64,000 nt of DNA, taken from assembly GCF_018256155.1 (NCBI RefSeq), contig NZ_JAERLY010000004.1, positions 62,001 through 126,000 on the forward strand, in the 5' to 3' direction. Positions 28,254 through 37,995 of this stretch are shown piece after piece. Under the pieces are notes generated by a model. That model made no database searches. It was given only the letters and a program-made list of their open reading frames with translations, and was not told where the DNA came from. Positions within the stretch are counted from its first letter, which is position 1. Each line of letters starts with the position of its first letter. Made by a program: the position numbers and the translations under genes. Origin of the DNA: Gluconobacter sp. Dm-62 (GTDB lineage: Bacteria; Pseudomonadota; Alphaproteobacteria; Acetobacterales; Acetobacteraceae).

Positions 28254-29189
28254 TCAGTTCCCGTCCGCCGGGGCCGCTGCTTTCTGCGCAAGCGGATGAT
28301 GCGCCGCCACGGCCTGTCTCAGGCGTTCAGACATGACCTGCGTATAGATCTGGGTCGTGGCGATATCCGCGTGTCCGAGCAGCATCTGAAGTGCTCGCAG
28401 ATCGGCCCCATGCGACAACAGGTGGCTCGCGAAAGAGTGCCGCAGAACATGCGGACTGACGCGGTCAGGGTCCAGACCGGCCTTGAGGGCACAGGCGAGC
28501 AGGATCTTGTCGAATCCCTGCCGTGTGAGAGATTTTTGCGGATTGCGTCCCGGAAAAAGCCATGGGCTACCAAGATCGCGATCAAAATGAACAAGCTGGT
28601 CAGCGGCCTCACGAGCGTTGCGTGACAAAGGCACCAGCCGCTCCCGCCCCCCTTTGCCCCGCACCAACAGCATCGGACCACGAACATGCACGCAGGTCGC
28701 CGGAAGCGCCAGCAGTTCGGAAATACGCAAACCGGTTGTGTAAAGCAGTTCCAGCGCGGCCCGGGATACAATGTCCCGGCGTTCGTTTTCATGACCGCGC
28801 GTACCGGTTTCCAATAAAAGCCGGATTTCCCCCTCGTCCAGCGGTCTGGGAAGAGAGGACGCTATTCTCGGAGCCTGCTGGCGTTCGGTAGGATCGTCCT
28901 GACGTACCGACTCGAGCATCAGAAAACGGTAGAACTGGCGCAGACAGGACAGGCGACGTGCGGCTGTCCGGGCTGCCAGCCCTGCGCGGGACAGCTCAGC
29001 CAGATAGGACTGTACCTGATCTGCCTGGACTTCAGACAAGACTACGGGCGCGCAGTGAGCTGCAAAATCCGCCAGATCCGAAGCATAGGCCTGCCGGGTT
29101 TTCAGTGCTGCGCCACGCTCGGCAGCGAGCATTTCAAGAAAGGCCTCGACATATCTGTCGCCGCCTCGGACGTCACTGCCACGAGACAT
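28254..29189 (-). CDS. xerD: Site-specific tyrosine recombinase, XerD type
   Basis: Resolves chromosome dimers at dif together with XerC. From the ATG at 29189 the 311-residue protein has an N-terminal SAM-like DNA-binding domain (about 10-95) and the full catalytic set: Arg155 (TTGLRISELL), Lys179, His247 and Arg250 (HVLRHSFASHLL), His273 (LLGHADIATTQ) and the nucleophile Tyr282 (IYTQV). An upstream TTG at 29222 would overlap the previous gene by 23 bases. The XerD assignment over XerC rests on similarity by eye and the neighbouring accA, which is often found next to xerD in alphaproteobacteria. Confidence 0.88.
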   Translation of the reverse strand: MSRGSDVRGGDRYVEAFLEMLAAERGAALKTRQAYASDLADFAAHCAPVVLSEVQADQVQSYLAELSRAGLAARTAARRLSCLRQFYRFLMLESVRQDDPTERQQAPRIASSLPRPLDEGEIRLLLETGTRGHENERRDIVSRAALELLYTTGLRISELLALPATCVHVRGPMLLVRGKGGRERLVPLSRNAREAADQLVHFDRDLGSPWLFPGRNPQKSLTRQGFDKILLACALKAGLDPDRVSPHVLRHSFASHLLSHGADLRALQMLLGHADIATTQIYTQVMSERLRQAVAAHHPLAQKAAAPADGN

Positions 29190-29199
29190 GCTGGATGGA

Positions 29200-29601
29200 T
29201 CAGTGAGCCGGAGCCGGTGCAACAGGAGCGGCCGCTGGCATTGGCTGTGTCGGCGCAGCCTTTGGCGCGGGCATTGTCGGCAGCGGTGTCGAAGGCGTCA
29301 GCGTAGCAGCAGGGGCCGCAGGGACCGGGGCGGCAGACGTGGCGACAGGAGCCGAGGCTGGGGCTGCCGATTGGGTAGGCTGTGCCATAGGAACAGGCGG
29401 CATGGCGGGCAGTGCCGCCTGCGGAGCTGAAGAGGCAGCAAAAGCGGCCCCTGACAGATCCTTGTGAACCATGGTCTGAGCCGGAGGCGTTGCGGTCATG
29501 CCCAGACGCAGAAACGCTCCGCCAGCACCCAGCACAAGAAGGATGGCGACAGCCCCGCCAATCAGCGGCAGGCGGGAAAAGGAACGGTCGATATTAGCCA
29601 T
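29200..29601 (-). CDS. Membrane-anchored Pro/Ala-rich protein of unknown function
   Basis: I do not recognise this 133-residue protein. It has a basic N-terminus, one membrane helix (about 13-31, LIGGAVAILLVLGAGGAFL), and an extracytoplasmic tail made almost only of alanine, proline, threonine and methionine (PAP, APA and PMP repeats). Such tails usually act as flexible spacers in the periplasm. It is upstream of xerD in the same direction and diverges from aroKB. Confidence 0.65.
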   Translation of the reverse strand: MANIDRSFSRLPLIGGAVAILLVLGAGGAFLRLGMTATPPAQTMVHKDLSGAAFAASSAPQAALPAMPPVPMAQPTQSAAPASAPVATSAAPVPAAPAATLTPSTPLPTMPAPKAAPTQPMPAAAPVAPAPAH

Positions 29602-29662
29602 GACAATACGGTCTCGAAGTGAGGGCAGGACGTGTTCCTTCTCCTATGATACGTAGCAGGGC

Positions 29663-31354
29663 ATGTCACGCCTGCCTTTCCCCCTTTCAGCCAAGCCAGA
29701 ACCCTTTTTCTCTCCCGATGGCACACCGTTGCGGACGGTCGTGCTCGTCGGGATGATGGGCGCTGGGAAAACCACCATCGGGCGCCGTCTTGCCCAGATA
29801 TGCGGGCTGCCCTTCGTGGACGCCGATATCGAGATCGAAAGGGCGGCGGGCTGTTCGATTCCCGAAATTTTTGCCCGACATGGCGAAGCATCGTTCCGGG
29901 ACGGTGAGCGCCGCGTTATCCAGCGACTCCTTGACGGACCGCCCTGTATCCTTGCTACGGGCGGTGGCGCCTGGATGGATGCCCAGACCCGGCGGCTCGT
30001 ACGCCGACACGCCGTCTCGATCTGGTTGCGCGCTCCGGTGCATGTTCTGGTCAGGCGGGTTGCTGGCCGTGCGGGACGCCCCCTTCTTGCGCAGGGACGG
30101 CCTGATGAGGTTCTGGAGCGTCTGGTCGGCGTGCGCTACCCCGTCTACGCCGAGGCGGATATCATTGTAGATTGTGGAGACGAAACCGTGGAACAGGGCG
30201 TGCAGCGCGTGCGGGAAGTTCTGGGCGAATACCGCAGACCGGAGGCGGTTCACGTCTCGCTCAGCCACCACAGCTACGATGTGCTGATCGGACCGGACCT
30301 CATTTCCCGTGCCGGTGCGTGGCTTGCCCCCCACCTGCCTCAGAAGCGCGTCGTCGTCATCACAGATCAAACAGTGGCTGAACTGCATCTGCCACGACTT
30401 TTGGCCTCTTTTGAGGAAACCGGCATCCGCGCGGACGTTATTTCGGTTCCAGGCGGGGAAGAAAGCAAATCCCTCTCCTGCTACGGGGATGTCATGAACC
30501 GGCTGCTCTCCACCGGAATCGAACGCAAAACGACCATCGTGGCGCTCGGTGGCGGAGTCGTAGGCGATCTGGCCGGGTTCGTCGCGGCGACTGCCCTGCG
30601 TGGATTGCCGTTCGTACAGATCCCGACAACCCTTCTGTCTCAGGTAGACAGCAGCGTTGGCGGCAAAACCGGGATCAATGCGGCAGCCGGCAAGAACCTG
30701 ATCGGCGCGTTCCATCAACCCATCGCGGTTCTCGCCGACAGTTCCGCCCTTGCCACCCTGCCTCGCCGGCAGCGCGTTGCGGGATATGCCGAAATCGTCA
30801 AATCCGGCCTGATCGCCGATCCGGAGCTGTTCGCCTGGTGCGAAGCACATGGGCAAGACGTTCTGGAAGGCGATCCAGCCGCGCTCGTGGAAGCCGTACG
30901 TCGGGCGTGCGCCTTCAAGGCGGCGGTCGTAGCCGCTGACGAAAAGGAACAGGCTTCCGTTGGCGGGCGCGCGCTCCTCAATCTGGGACATACGTTCGGA
31001 CATGCTCTGGAAGCAGAGCTGGAATATGACGGACGTCTTTTACATGGTGAAGGTGTTTCGATCGGCATTCATCTGGCCATGGCGCTCTCGGTGGAACTTG
31101 GCTACGCCCCAGTTGAGGACCTGCTTCGACTGGACCGTCACCTGCGCAGCCTGGGCATGCCAGTCAGCTTTGACTGGTTCAGAGACTCGTTCTCGGCCGA
31201 CATACTTCTGCACCACATGACTCGGGACAAGAAGATGCAGGACGGGAAGGTTGCTTTCGTTCTTCTGCGCGGAATTGGAAAAGCCTTCTCAACCCGGGAA
31301 ATTCCCTCAGAAACAGTGCGTAATCTGCTCATTCGCGAGGGTTGCCGTCCGTGA
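29663..31354 (+). CDS. aroKB: Bifunctional shikimate kinase / 3-dehydroquinate synthase
   Basis: Fusion of two shikimate-pathway enzymes in 563 residues. Residues about 24-190 are shikimate kinase: P-loop GMMGAGKT (30-37), DADIEIE, and the substrate motif ATGGGAWM. Residues about 197-563 are dehydroquinate synthase: VPGGEESKSL, ALGGGVVGDLAGFVAA, PTTLLSQVDSSVGGKTGIN, and the zinc-site region NLGHTFGHALE with HGEGVSIG. The two normally sit as separate adjacent genes; here there is no stop between them. The protein supplies chorismate precursors; the first step enzyme, a class II DAHP synthase, is also in this window. Confidence 0.95.
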   Translation: MSRLPFPLSAKPEPFFSPDGTPLRTVVLVGMMGAGKTTIGRRLAQICGLPFVDADIEIERAAGCSIPEIFARHGEASFRDGERRVIQRLLDGPPCILATGGGAWMDAQTRRLVRRHAVSIWLRAPVHVLVRRVAGRAGRPLLAQGRPDEVLERLVGVRYPVYAEADIIVDCGDETVEQGVQRVREVLGEYRRPEAVHVSLSHHSYDVLIGPDLISRAGAWLAPHLPQKRVVVITDQTVAELHLPRLLASFEETGIRADVISVPGGEESKSLSCYGDVMNRLLSTGIERKTTIVALGGGVVGDLAGFVAATALRGLPFVQIPTTLLSQVDSSVGGKTGINAAAGKNLIGAFHQPIAVLADSSALATLPRRQRVAGYAEIVKSGLIADPELFAWCEAHGQDVLEGDPAALVEAVRRACAFKAAVVAADEKEQASVGGRALLNLGHTFGHALEAELEYDGRLLHGEGVSIGIHLAMALSVELGYAPVEDLLRLDRHLRSLGMPVSFDWFRDSFSADILLHHMTRDKKMQDGKVAFVLLRGIGKAFSTREIPSETVRNLLIREGCRP

Positions 31355-31670
31355 TGATTGTTAAAATTCCGTCACATCCTAGCTAAACGCCTGTTTTACC
31401 TCAATTTTTGCATAGCTGCTTTCCATGCTCGGCTCTGGCTTCTCAAGGAACCATGAGCTAAGGCAACGTGGACGCGAGGCGTAGTTCGTGAAGCGGGCGA
31501 AATGGACTGTGGCTTTTATGTCACTCCCCTACCCCGAGTAGAGTTGGAAGACCCTGACTGGCTTTGTCCCGGGGAACTCTGAGCTCTATATGCGCTTATG
31601 CATCGCGCTGGGTCCGTTGGTTAAAGCATTTTCCAACGGCTCGAACGTTAGTCACTAAGAGGACGAAAAC
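31355..31670 (+). promoter_or_regulatory. Long structured leader/promoter region of the OmpA porin gene
   Basis: A 316-base gap without a credible gene. Near the porin start it can fold: CCGTTGG (31614-31620) pairs with CCAACGG (31633-31639) around a 12-base AT-rich loop, TTAG-TCA-CTAA forms a small repeat at 31649-31659, and AGAGTT (31540-31545) can pair with AACTCT (31575-31580). The ribosome binding site AAGAGGA lies at 31656-31662. The first part (31355-31420) is AT-rich and is the likely promoter zone. A small RNA in the middle cannot be excluded. Confidence 0.45.
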
Positions 31671-32810
31671 ATGCGTCTCCGCACGGCACTCCTTGCCATG
31701 ACGTCGATGGTCGCCGCACCATCGCTTGCCATGGCCAGCACGATCACCGGTCCCTATGTCGACCTCGGTGGTGGGTACAATCTGGTCCAGAACCAGCACG
31801 GTCACTTCTCGCCGACGACACAGGCTGATGGCACGAGCAGCAATGCTGGTTCCCGCTCCCAGTACCGTCACCATGACGGCTTCACCGGTTTCGGTGCATT
31901 CGGCTGGGGCTTCGGCAATGGTCTGCGCGTTGAAGTCGAGGGTCTGTACAACTACTCTCAGCTCAACCATCGCAACCACACGGCAGCCACGGGTTCCACC
32001 CGCGGTTCCGACCAGGCCTATGGCGGCCTCGTCAACGTTCTGTATGACATCGATCTCGCCAACTTCGGCCTGAACGTTCCTGTCACGCCGTTCGTTGGTG
32101 TTGGCGCTGGCTACCTGTGGCAGCACTACAACCCGACCACGACCCAGTACGACAACGGCAATGTGACCCGCATGGGCGGAACGCAGGGCAGCTTCGCGTA
32201 CCAGGGCATCGTCGGTGCAGCCTACGACATCCCGAATGTCCCGGGCCTGGCCGTCACGACCGAATACCGTTTCATCGGCCAGACCTTCGCCGATGGTCCG
32301 TATCGCGCCACGTCCTACAATGCTTCCGGCATTCACAAGGGCAACGTGAACTTCGACCAGCGCTTCTCGCACCAGTTCATCCTGGGCCTGCGCTATGCTT
32401 TCGACACGGCTCCCCCGCCGCCGCCGCCGGCTCCAGTCATCGTTCCGCCTGCTCCGACGCCGGCTCGCACGTATCTCGTGTTCTTCGACTGGGACAAGTC
32501 TGACCTGACGGGCCGCGCCCGTGAGATCGTTGCCCAGGCAGCCCAGGCTTCCACGCACGTCCAGACGACGCGCATCGAAGTCAACGGCTACACGGATAAC
32601 TCCGCTGCTCACCCGGGTCCCCGCGGCGAGAAGTACAACCTGGGTCTGTCCAACCGTCGCGCTTCGAGCGTGAAGGCTGAGCTGATCCGTGACGGTGTCC
32701 CGGCTGCCGCCATCGACATCCACGGCTATGGCGAGTCCAAGCCGCTGGTTCCGACCGGCCCGAACACCCGCGAGCCGCAGAACCGTCGCGTCGAGATCAT
32801 CCTGAAGTAA
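31671..32810 (+). CDS. OmpA-family outer-membrane protein
   Basis: The 379-residue protein has a signal peptide (about 1-23, ending LAMAS), an N-terminal eight-stranded-type beta-barrel with GGGYN, GFGAFGW and VGVGAGYLWQHY features, a proline-rich hinge (about 247-263), and a C-terminal OmpA peptidoglycan-binding domain (FFDWDKSDLTGRA...VNGYTDNSA...LSNRRASSVKAELI...NRRVEIIL). It ties the outer membrane to the cell wall and is probably abundant: codon choice is very uniform and it has its own leader and terminator. Confidence 0.93.
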   Translation: MRLRTALLAMTSMVAAPSLAMASTITGPYVDLGGGYNLVQNQHGHFSPTTQADGTSSNAGSRSQYRHHDGFTGFGAFGWGFGNGLRVEVEGLYNYSQLNHRNHTAATGSTRGSDQAYGGLVNVLYDIDLANFGLNVPVTPFVGVGAGYLWQHYNPTTTQYDNGNVTRMGGTQGSFAYQGIVGAAYDIPNVPGLAVTTEYRFIGQTFADGPYRATSYNASGIHKGNVNFDQRFSHQFILGLRYAFDTAPPPPPPAPVIVPPAPTPARTYLVFFDWDKSDLTGRAREIVAQAAQASTHVQTTRIEVNGYTDNSAAHPGPRGEKYNLGLSNRRASSVKAELIRDGVPAAAIDIHGYGESKPLVPTGPNTREPQNRRVEIILK

Positions 32811-32854
32811 TTCAGACATGATCTGACGCCGGGTCTTCGACTTCGGTTTCTGAG

Positions 32855-32880
32855 AAAGGCGTCCTTCGGGGCGCCTTTTT
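32855..32880 (+). terminator. Rho-independent terminator of the OmpA gene
   Basis: AAAGGCGTCC pairs with GGGCGCCTTT around a stable TTCG tetraloop and is followed by T residues. It lies 44 bases after the stop codon. Confidence 0.9.
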
Positions 32881-32977
32881 CTTTGAACAGACATTACGCT
32901 GAAAACGAAACTCCTCTTGCGGGTGCCGTTCACCACACGCTAGAGCCAGCCGTCCCGACACTCCGGAGAACTGTTCC

Positions 32978-33541
32978 TTGCGACGCAGCCGTATTTTCTA
33001 TCCGCGCAGCCGCCCGGAAATCATCGATCAATTTCTGCGTTTCGGAACAGTCGGCGCCCTTGGGTTTCTTGTGGACTGGGGAACAGTTTCCCTCCTGCGA
33101 GATCCAGCAGGCCTGATCGCGGCAACCCTGATTGCCTATTTCGTTGCGGCAACCGGGAACTGGTGTCTCAACCGTTTCTGGACGTTCCGGCTATCCGCAG
33201 CTGAAAATCAGCACATGCTTCTGCAATGGTTGCGCTTCCTGTTGGCCAATTCGTTCGGATTTCTTCTCAATCGCGGCATGGTATTCCTGCTTTACGCCAC
33301 GGTACCACTCACCGCGCACTATCCCGGCCTTGCTCTTGCTGCGGGTGCTCTCTGCGGCATGATCGCGAATTTCAATCTTTCACGACGCCTTGTTTTCCGG
33401 GCGCAGACACCTGAAACACCGCTGGAACTGGTTCAGATGGCTGTCGAAATCCCCGCTGCCGGCCTGAGCGCTCCGGAACCCGAACCGAACCTTTCGGGCA
33501 TACAGGACGATAGTGTCCGGCTGCATGACCGCAATGACTGA
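32978..33541 (+). CDS. GtrA-family membrane protein
   Basis: A 187-residue protein with four membrane helices and the GtrA pattern: FLRFGTVGALGFLVDWG at the first helix, NWCLNRFWTFR after the second, ANSFGFLLNRG in the third and NFNLSRRLVFR after the fourth. Family members assist translocation of lipid-linked sugars for surface polysaccharides. The start codon is TTG at 32978, after a GGAG site; no in-frame ATG gives the full first helix. No glycosyltransferase partner is adjacent. Confidence 0.85.
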   Translation: MRRSRIFYPRSRPEIIDQFLRFGTVGALGFLVDWGTVSLLRDPAGLIAATLIAYFVAATGNWCLNRFWTFRLSAAENQHMLLQWLRFLLANSFGFLLNRGMVFLLYATVPLTAHYPGLALAAGALCGMIANFNLSRRLVFRAQTPETPLELVQMAVEIPAAGLSAPEPEPNLSGIQDDSVRLHDRND

Positions 33542-33623
33542 GGGCTGCATTTCCAAGGCGCCCACAATAGTCTAGGACGAACAGATTATTTCCCTGTCTT
33601 CCCGGAACTGACGCTCCCTTATC

Positions 33624-36263
33624 ATGACCAGCACCAACGATATCAGATCGGCCTTTCTCGAATACTTCGGTTCGCAGGGCCACCGCATCGTTCCATCGGC
33701 ATCTCTCGTGCCTCAGAACGACCCGACACTGCTGTTCACCAACGCTGGCATGGTGCCGTTCAAGAACGTCTTCACTGGCCAGGAAACACGCCCCTATTCT
33801 CGTGCCACCACGGCTCAGAAGGTGGTGCGCGCAGGCGGCAAGCACAATGACCTCGACAACGTCGGGTACACGGCGCGCCATCACACGTTCTTTGAAATGA
33901 TGGGAAATTTCAGCTTCGGGGATTACTTCAAGCCTGAAGCCATCGAGTTTGCCTGGACGCTGCTGACGCGCGATTTCGGTCTTCCGAAGGACAAGCTGCT
34001 CGCCACCGTCTATGCGGAAGACGAGGACGCAGCCGATCTGTGGAAGAAAATCGCCGGCCTGTCCGACGACCGGATCATCCGTATCGGCACGTCCGACAAT
34101 TTCTGGCGCATGGGTGATACGGGGCCGTGTGGGCCGTGTTCTGAAATTTTCTACGATCATGGCGACAGCGTTTTTGGTGGACCGCCGGGAAGCCCGGATG
34201 AGGATGGCGACCGCTTCGTCGAGATCTGGAACCTCGTGTTCATGCAGTTCCTCGATCAGGCAGACGGCACCCGCGATTCCCTGCCCCGGCCTTCGATCGA
34301 CACAGGAATGGGGCTGGAGCGTTTTGCTGCAATCATGCAGGGCAAGCGCGACAACTATGATACCGACACGATGCGCGCGCTCATTGAGGCGTCTGCCGAT
34401 GTGATGCATCAGGACCCGGACGGCCCCTTCAAGTCCAGCCACCGTGTTGTCGCCGACCACCTGCGCTCTACAGCGTTCCTGATCGCGGACGGCGTGCTGC
34501 CCGCTAAGGACGGACGCGGCTATGTGCTACGCCGGATCATGCGTCGCGCCATGCGCCATCTGCACATGATGGGCGCCAAAGAGCCTGTATTCTATCGCCT
34601 GCTCCCGGCGCTGATTCAGCAGATGGGCGCTGCCTATCCGGAACTGGTTCAGCATCAGACGCTGATCGCACAGACGATGAAGGGCGAAGAAGAACGCTTC
34701 ACGGCCCTTCTGGAGCGTGGCCTCACACTTCTGTCCGACGAACTGGACCGTCTGGATGATCAGGCCGCCCTTCCCGGCGATGTGGCGTTCAAGCTTTATG
34801 ACACGTTCGGTTTCCCGCTCGACCTGACGCAGGACGCGCTGCGCGAAAAAGGCCGCACGGTTGACGAAACCGGCTTCGAAACCGCCATGGCCGAACAGCG
34901 CAAGCGCGCACGTGCAGCTTGGGTTGGCTCGGGTGATACGGCAGCCGAGACGGTCTGGTTTGATGCACGGGACAAGCATGGCCCCAGCGAGTTCCTGGGC
35001 TATGTGTCGGAAAAGGCCGATGCGGAAGTTCAGGGCATTTTCCGCGGCAATGACGAGCTGGCTTCAGCCCCTGCCGGAGACGACACGGTTGCGATCCTGC
35101 TGAACCAGACGCCGTTCTATGGCGAAAGCGGCGGTCAGGTGGGCGACCATGGAACGCTGACGGGGCCGGGCGTACGCGTCGAAATTACCGACACGCAGAA
35201 GCGCAATGGCGATCTGATCGTGCATTACGGCAAGGTTGTCGAAGGTACGCTCAAGCCGGGCATGGCAGTTCACGCCGAAATCGATCATGCGCGTCGCACG
35301 GCCGTTCGTGGTCATCATTCCGCAACGCATCTTCTGCATGAAGCGCTGCGTCGCCAGATTGGCACCCATGTGGCGCAGAAGGGCAGCTTAAATGCCCCGG
35401 AGCGTCTGCGCTTTGACATCAGCCAGCCGCGCCCGCTGACGGATGAGGAACTGGCGGCGGTCGAAGCCGAGGTCAATGCCCGCATCCGGGAGAACGCACC
35501 GGTCGAGACGCGTCTGATGACGCAGGACGAGGCCGTGGCAGAAGGCGCTATGGCGCTGTTCGGCGAGAAATATGGCGATGAGGTCCGTGTAGTCTCGATG
35601 GGCAAGGGCGACGATGATCGTGCGGCCTATTCGATCGAACTGTGCGGCGGCACCCATGTGGGTCGCGTCGGCGAGATCGGGCCGTTCCGGATCGTCTCGG
35701 AGAGCGGTGTCTCGGCTGGCGTACGCCGCATCGAGGCCGTCTGTGGTCTTGCTGCGGAATCGCTGGCGCTGGAGACGGAAAGCCGCCTGAAACAGATTGC
35801 GGAGCTGCTCAAGGTTCCTGTCACCGATGCGGCGTCCCGCGTTGCGGCACTACTGGAAGAGCGCAAGTCCCTAACGTCCCAGGTTTCGGACCTTCAGCGT
35901 AAGCTGGCGACCGGCGAAGGCGCCAGCGCGACGGAAAGCATCAACGGCATAACGCTCTCGGCGCGTGATCTGGGCGATGTCAGCCCGAAGGAACTCAAGG
36001 GTCTGGCGGAGAGCATTTCCCAGCAGATCGGCTCCGGTGTCGTGGCGCTCATGTCCAATGCCGATGGTCGTGGCAGTATTGTGATTGCCGTCACGAAGGA
36101 TCTGACGGACCGTCTGGATGCCGTGAAGCTGGTCCGGGAAGCTTCGGCCCTGATGGGCGGAAAAGGTGGCGGTGGACGGCCGGACATGGCCCAGGCTGGT
36201 GGCCCGAATGCAGATTCGGACGTGGTGTTTGCAATGCTGCGCACGACATTGGCAACGGCGTAA
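33624..36263 (+). CDS. alaS: Alanyl-tRNA synthetase
   Basis: Charges tRNA-Ala. The 879-residue protein has the full family order: catalytic core from residue 1 ([29 protein letters not shown]), the editing domain with the zinc motif [13 protein letters not shown] and [13 protein letters not shown], and the C-terminal C-Ala domain ending in [12 protein letters not shown]. It stands alone in the plus direction, followed by a large inverted repeat. Confidence 0.98.
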   Translation: MTSTNDIRSAFLEYFGSQGHRIVPSASLVPQNDPTLLFTNAGMVPFKNVFTGQETRPYSRATTAQKVVRAGGKHNDLDNVGYTARHHTFFEMMGNFSFGDYFKPEAIEFAWTLLTRDFGLPKDKLLATVYAEDEDAADLWKKIAGLSDDRIIRIGTSDNFWRMGDTGPCGPCSEIFYDHGDSVFGGPPGSPDEDGDRFVEIWNLVFMQFLDQADGTRDSLPRPSIDTGMGLERFAAIMQGKRDNYDTDTMRALIEASADVMHQDPDGPFKSSHRVVADHLRSTAFLIADGVLPAKDGRGYVLRRIMRRAMRHLHMMGAKEPVFYRLLPALIQQMGAAYPELVQHQTLIAQTMKGEEERFTALLERGLTLLSDELDRLDDQAALPGDVAFKLYDTFGFPLDLTQDALREKGRTVDETGFETAMAEQRKRARAAWVGSGDTAAETVWFDARDKHGPSEFLGYVSEKADAEVQGIFRGNDELASAPAGDDTVAILLNQTPFYGESGGQVGDHGTLTGPGVRVEITDTQKRNGDLIVHYGKVVEGTLKPGMAVHAEIDHARRTAVRGHHSATHLLHEALRRQIGTHVAQKGSLNAPERLRFDISQPRPLTDEELAAVEAEVNARIRENAPVETRLMTQDEAVAEGAMALFGEKYGDEVRVVSMGKGDDDRAAYSIELCGGTHVGRVGEIGPFRIVSESGVSAGVRRIEAVCGLAAESLALETESRLKQIAELLKVPVTDAASRVAALLEERKSLTSQVSDLQRKLATGEGASATESINGITLSARDLGDVSPKELKGLAESISQQIGSGVVALMSNADGRGSIVIAVTKDLTDRLDAVKLVREASALMGGKGGGGRPDMAQAGGPNADSDVVFAMLRTTLATA

Positions 36264-36280
36264 CCAACCGCATCATGGTA

Positions 36281-36337
36281 TGTCAGGGCAGTGACAAAGC
36301 GTGGGACCGCCGGAATCATGCTTTACCTGCCCTGACA
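36281..36337. repeat. Long interrupted hairpin with nested direct repeats between alaS and carbonic anhydrase
   Basis: TGTCAGGGCAG (36281-36291) is an exact reverse complement of CTGCCCTGACA (36327-36337). Inside it, AAAGCGTG (36296-36303) pairs with CATGCTTT (36317-36324) with one G-U. TGACAAAGC also occurs twice as a direct repeat (36292-36300 and 36333-36341), and TGTCA-N6-TGACA forms a compact palindrome at 36281-36296. It lacks a T-run, so it is not a standard terminator. It could be an operator for the downstream gene, an RNA structure, or both. Confidence 0.6.
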
Positions 36338-36380
36338 AAGCCTTCTAACTGCCCGGTAGTTCAAGATGAAGGAGAACACC

Positions 36381-37064
36381 ATGGCCTGTGGTCGTGATAC
36401 TCTGGCGAAACTGCTGGGCGGCGTCCGGAAATTCGAAACGGACGTTTATCCCGAGAGTGCGGAACTGTTTGAGAGCCTGGCCTCCAGCCAGTCCCCTTCT
36501 ACTCTGTTCATTACCTGCGCCGACAGCCGGATCAGCCCCAGTCTCATTACCCAGACTGAGCCGGGCGAACTCTTCATTGTGCGCAATGTCGGCAACATTG
36601 TGCCGGCTTATGGCGAGATGCTGGGTGGTGTGTCATCCGCGATCGAATATGCGGTCGGTGCGCTCAAGGTAAAGAACGTCATCATCTGCGGTCACTCCAA
36701 CTGCGGCGCCATGGGTGCACTGATGGACCTGAACTCGCCCAAGCTCGACAGCCTGCCGACGGTCAAGAGCTGGATGCGTCACGGTGAAGCCGCACGCGCT
36801 GCTCTGGGCGATCTGAAGGCCGAGGACGCAGGGCCGGAAGACATCCGCTCCCTCGCTGAATACAATGTCATGCTGCAGCTCGTGCATCTCCGCACGCATC
36901 CGGCTGTCGTGCGGGCGCTGGCGCAGGGCGAACTCAAGCTCCAGGGCTGGTTCTACGACATTCCCAAGGGCGAGATCCTCATCCTTGACGAAGGAACGCG
37001 CAAGACCCGCACTGTCGAGAGCGTTCTTGAGGAAATGTGCGCTACTGAAGGACAGGCAGCCTGA
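36381..37064 (+). CDS. Beta-carbonic anhydrase
   Basis: Interconverts CO2 and bicarbonate, feeding carboxylases. The 227-residue protein has the zinc ligands Cys46, His105 and Cys108 (motifs CADSR and GHSNCGA) with the Asp48-Arg50 dyad. The ATG at 36381 follows AAGGAG; an ATG at 36366 lies upstream of that site and is less likely. There is no signal peptide, so it is cytoplasmic. Confidence 0.95.
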   Translation: MACGRDTLAKLLGGVRKFETDVYPESAELFESLASSQSPSTLFITCADSRISPSLITQTEPGELFIVRNVGNIVPAYGEMLGGVSSAIEYAVGALKVKNVIICGHSNCGAMGALMDLNSPKLDSLPTVKSWMRHGEAARAALGDLKAEDAGPEDIRSLAEYNVMLQLVHLRTHPAVVRALAQGELKLQGWFYDIPKGEILILDEGTRKTRTVESVLEEMCATEGQAA

Positions 37065-37081
37065 GGCAGGCTGTTGCCCCC

Positions 37082-37924
37082 ATGCTGGCCAGTCTTTTTT
37101 GGGCTGGCAGCATGGGGGCTGTTTCTGCTCACACGCTTAAACTCTCGACCTGGAACATGGACTGGCTGACACTGCGGCCGTCCGGAGATCCGGCTCTGCC
37201 CGACGACGTGCCAGGGGGCGAGCATCGCGATTTTTCGAAACTTGCCGCTTACGCCCGACATCTGGATGCGGATGTCGTGGCTTTTGAAGAAGTGGATGGT
37301 CCGACCCCCGCTTCCCGTATTTTCAGTCCCAGAACCTATCAGATCATCCTCACGCCCGATCCAGTCGTGCAGCGGGTTGGCGTGGCTGTGCGGCGCGATC
37401 TGCATGTAACGGTGAATGAGGAACTATCGGCTCTCAATGTGGCCGGACCCGACGCACCACATCAGTTACGCGGAGGCCTGGATGTCACGGTCAGCGATGG
37501 TATTGCGAACCTGCGCCTTCTGGTTGTGCATCTGAAGACGGGATGCTGGGATCAGCCACTGAACCAGCGCCAGCATTCCTGCCCTACCCTGTATCAGCAG
37601 GTCCGCATTATGCGGGACTGGATGCTGGAGCGACAGGATGAAGGGGAAGCCTATGCGGTTCTGGGCGACTTCAACCGGCGCCTGACGCCACATGATCCTC
37701 TGATGCAGCAGATCGAGGCCGAAGCGCCCGTCACGCTCACGACAGCCGGCAGGGCCAGTCCGTGCTGGGGCGGGGAATACTTCATCGATCACATTCTGCT
37801 GGGAAATGCTGCTCGGGACTGGCTTGTGCCAGACAGTCTGCGGGTTATGACCTATAAAAATGATACAGTGCCTGCGGGACTGTCAGATCACTGTCCGGTT
37901 TCAGTCCGGTTTGAGATGCCCTGA
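37082..37924 (+). CDS. Secreted endonuclease/exonuclease/phosphatase-family protein
   Basis: The 280-residue protein has a short signal peptide (about 1-16) and the DNase I-like fold motifs in order: STWNMDWL (Asn25), VVAFEEVD (Glu70), VVHLKTGC, LGDFNRRL, and SDHCPVSV near the end. All catalytic positions appear intact, so it should be an active metal-dependent phosphoesterase in the periplasm or outside. Substrate (nucleic acid, phospholipid or inositol phosphate) is not determinable. It follows carbonic anhydrase by 17 bases. Confidence 0.82.
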   Translation: MLASLFWAGSMGAVSAHTLKLSTWNMDWLTLRPSGDPALPDDVPGGEHRDFSKLAAYARHLDADVVAFEEVDGPTPASRIFSPRTYQIILTPDPVVQRVGVAVRRDLHVTVNEELSALNVAGPDAPHQLRGGLDVTVSDGIANLRLLVVHLKTGCWDQPLNQRQHSCPTLYQQVRIMRDWMLERQDEGEAYAVLGDFNRRLTPHDPLMQQIEAEAPVTLTTAGRASPCWGGEYFIDHILLGNAARDWLVPDSLRVMTYKNDTVPAGLSDHCPVSVRFEMP

Positions 37925-37995
37925 CGGGACGTTGCAGGATCTAATATTCCGGTCCATGAGAGAGCCTCTTCCCGCTGTTTGGTCCGGAGCGTCAG

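Noticed and set aside
31596-32936. 446-codon minus-strand open frame opposite the OmpA gene
   Set aside because: The plus-strand OmpA protein has a signal peptide, hinge and OmpA domain, and a terminator in the right orientation; the reverse frame has none of these.
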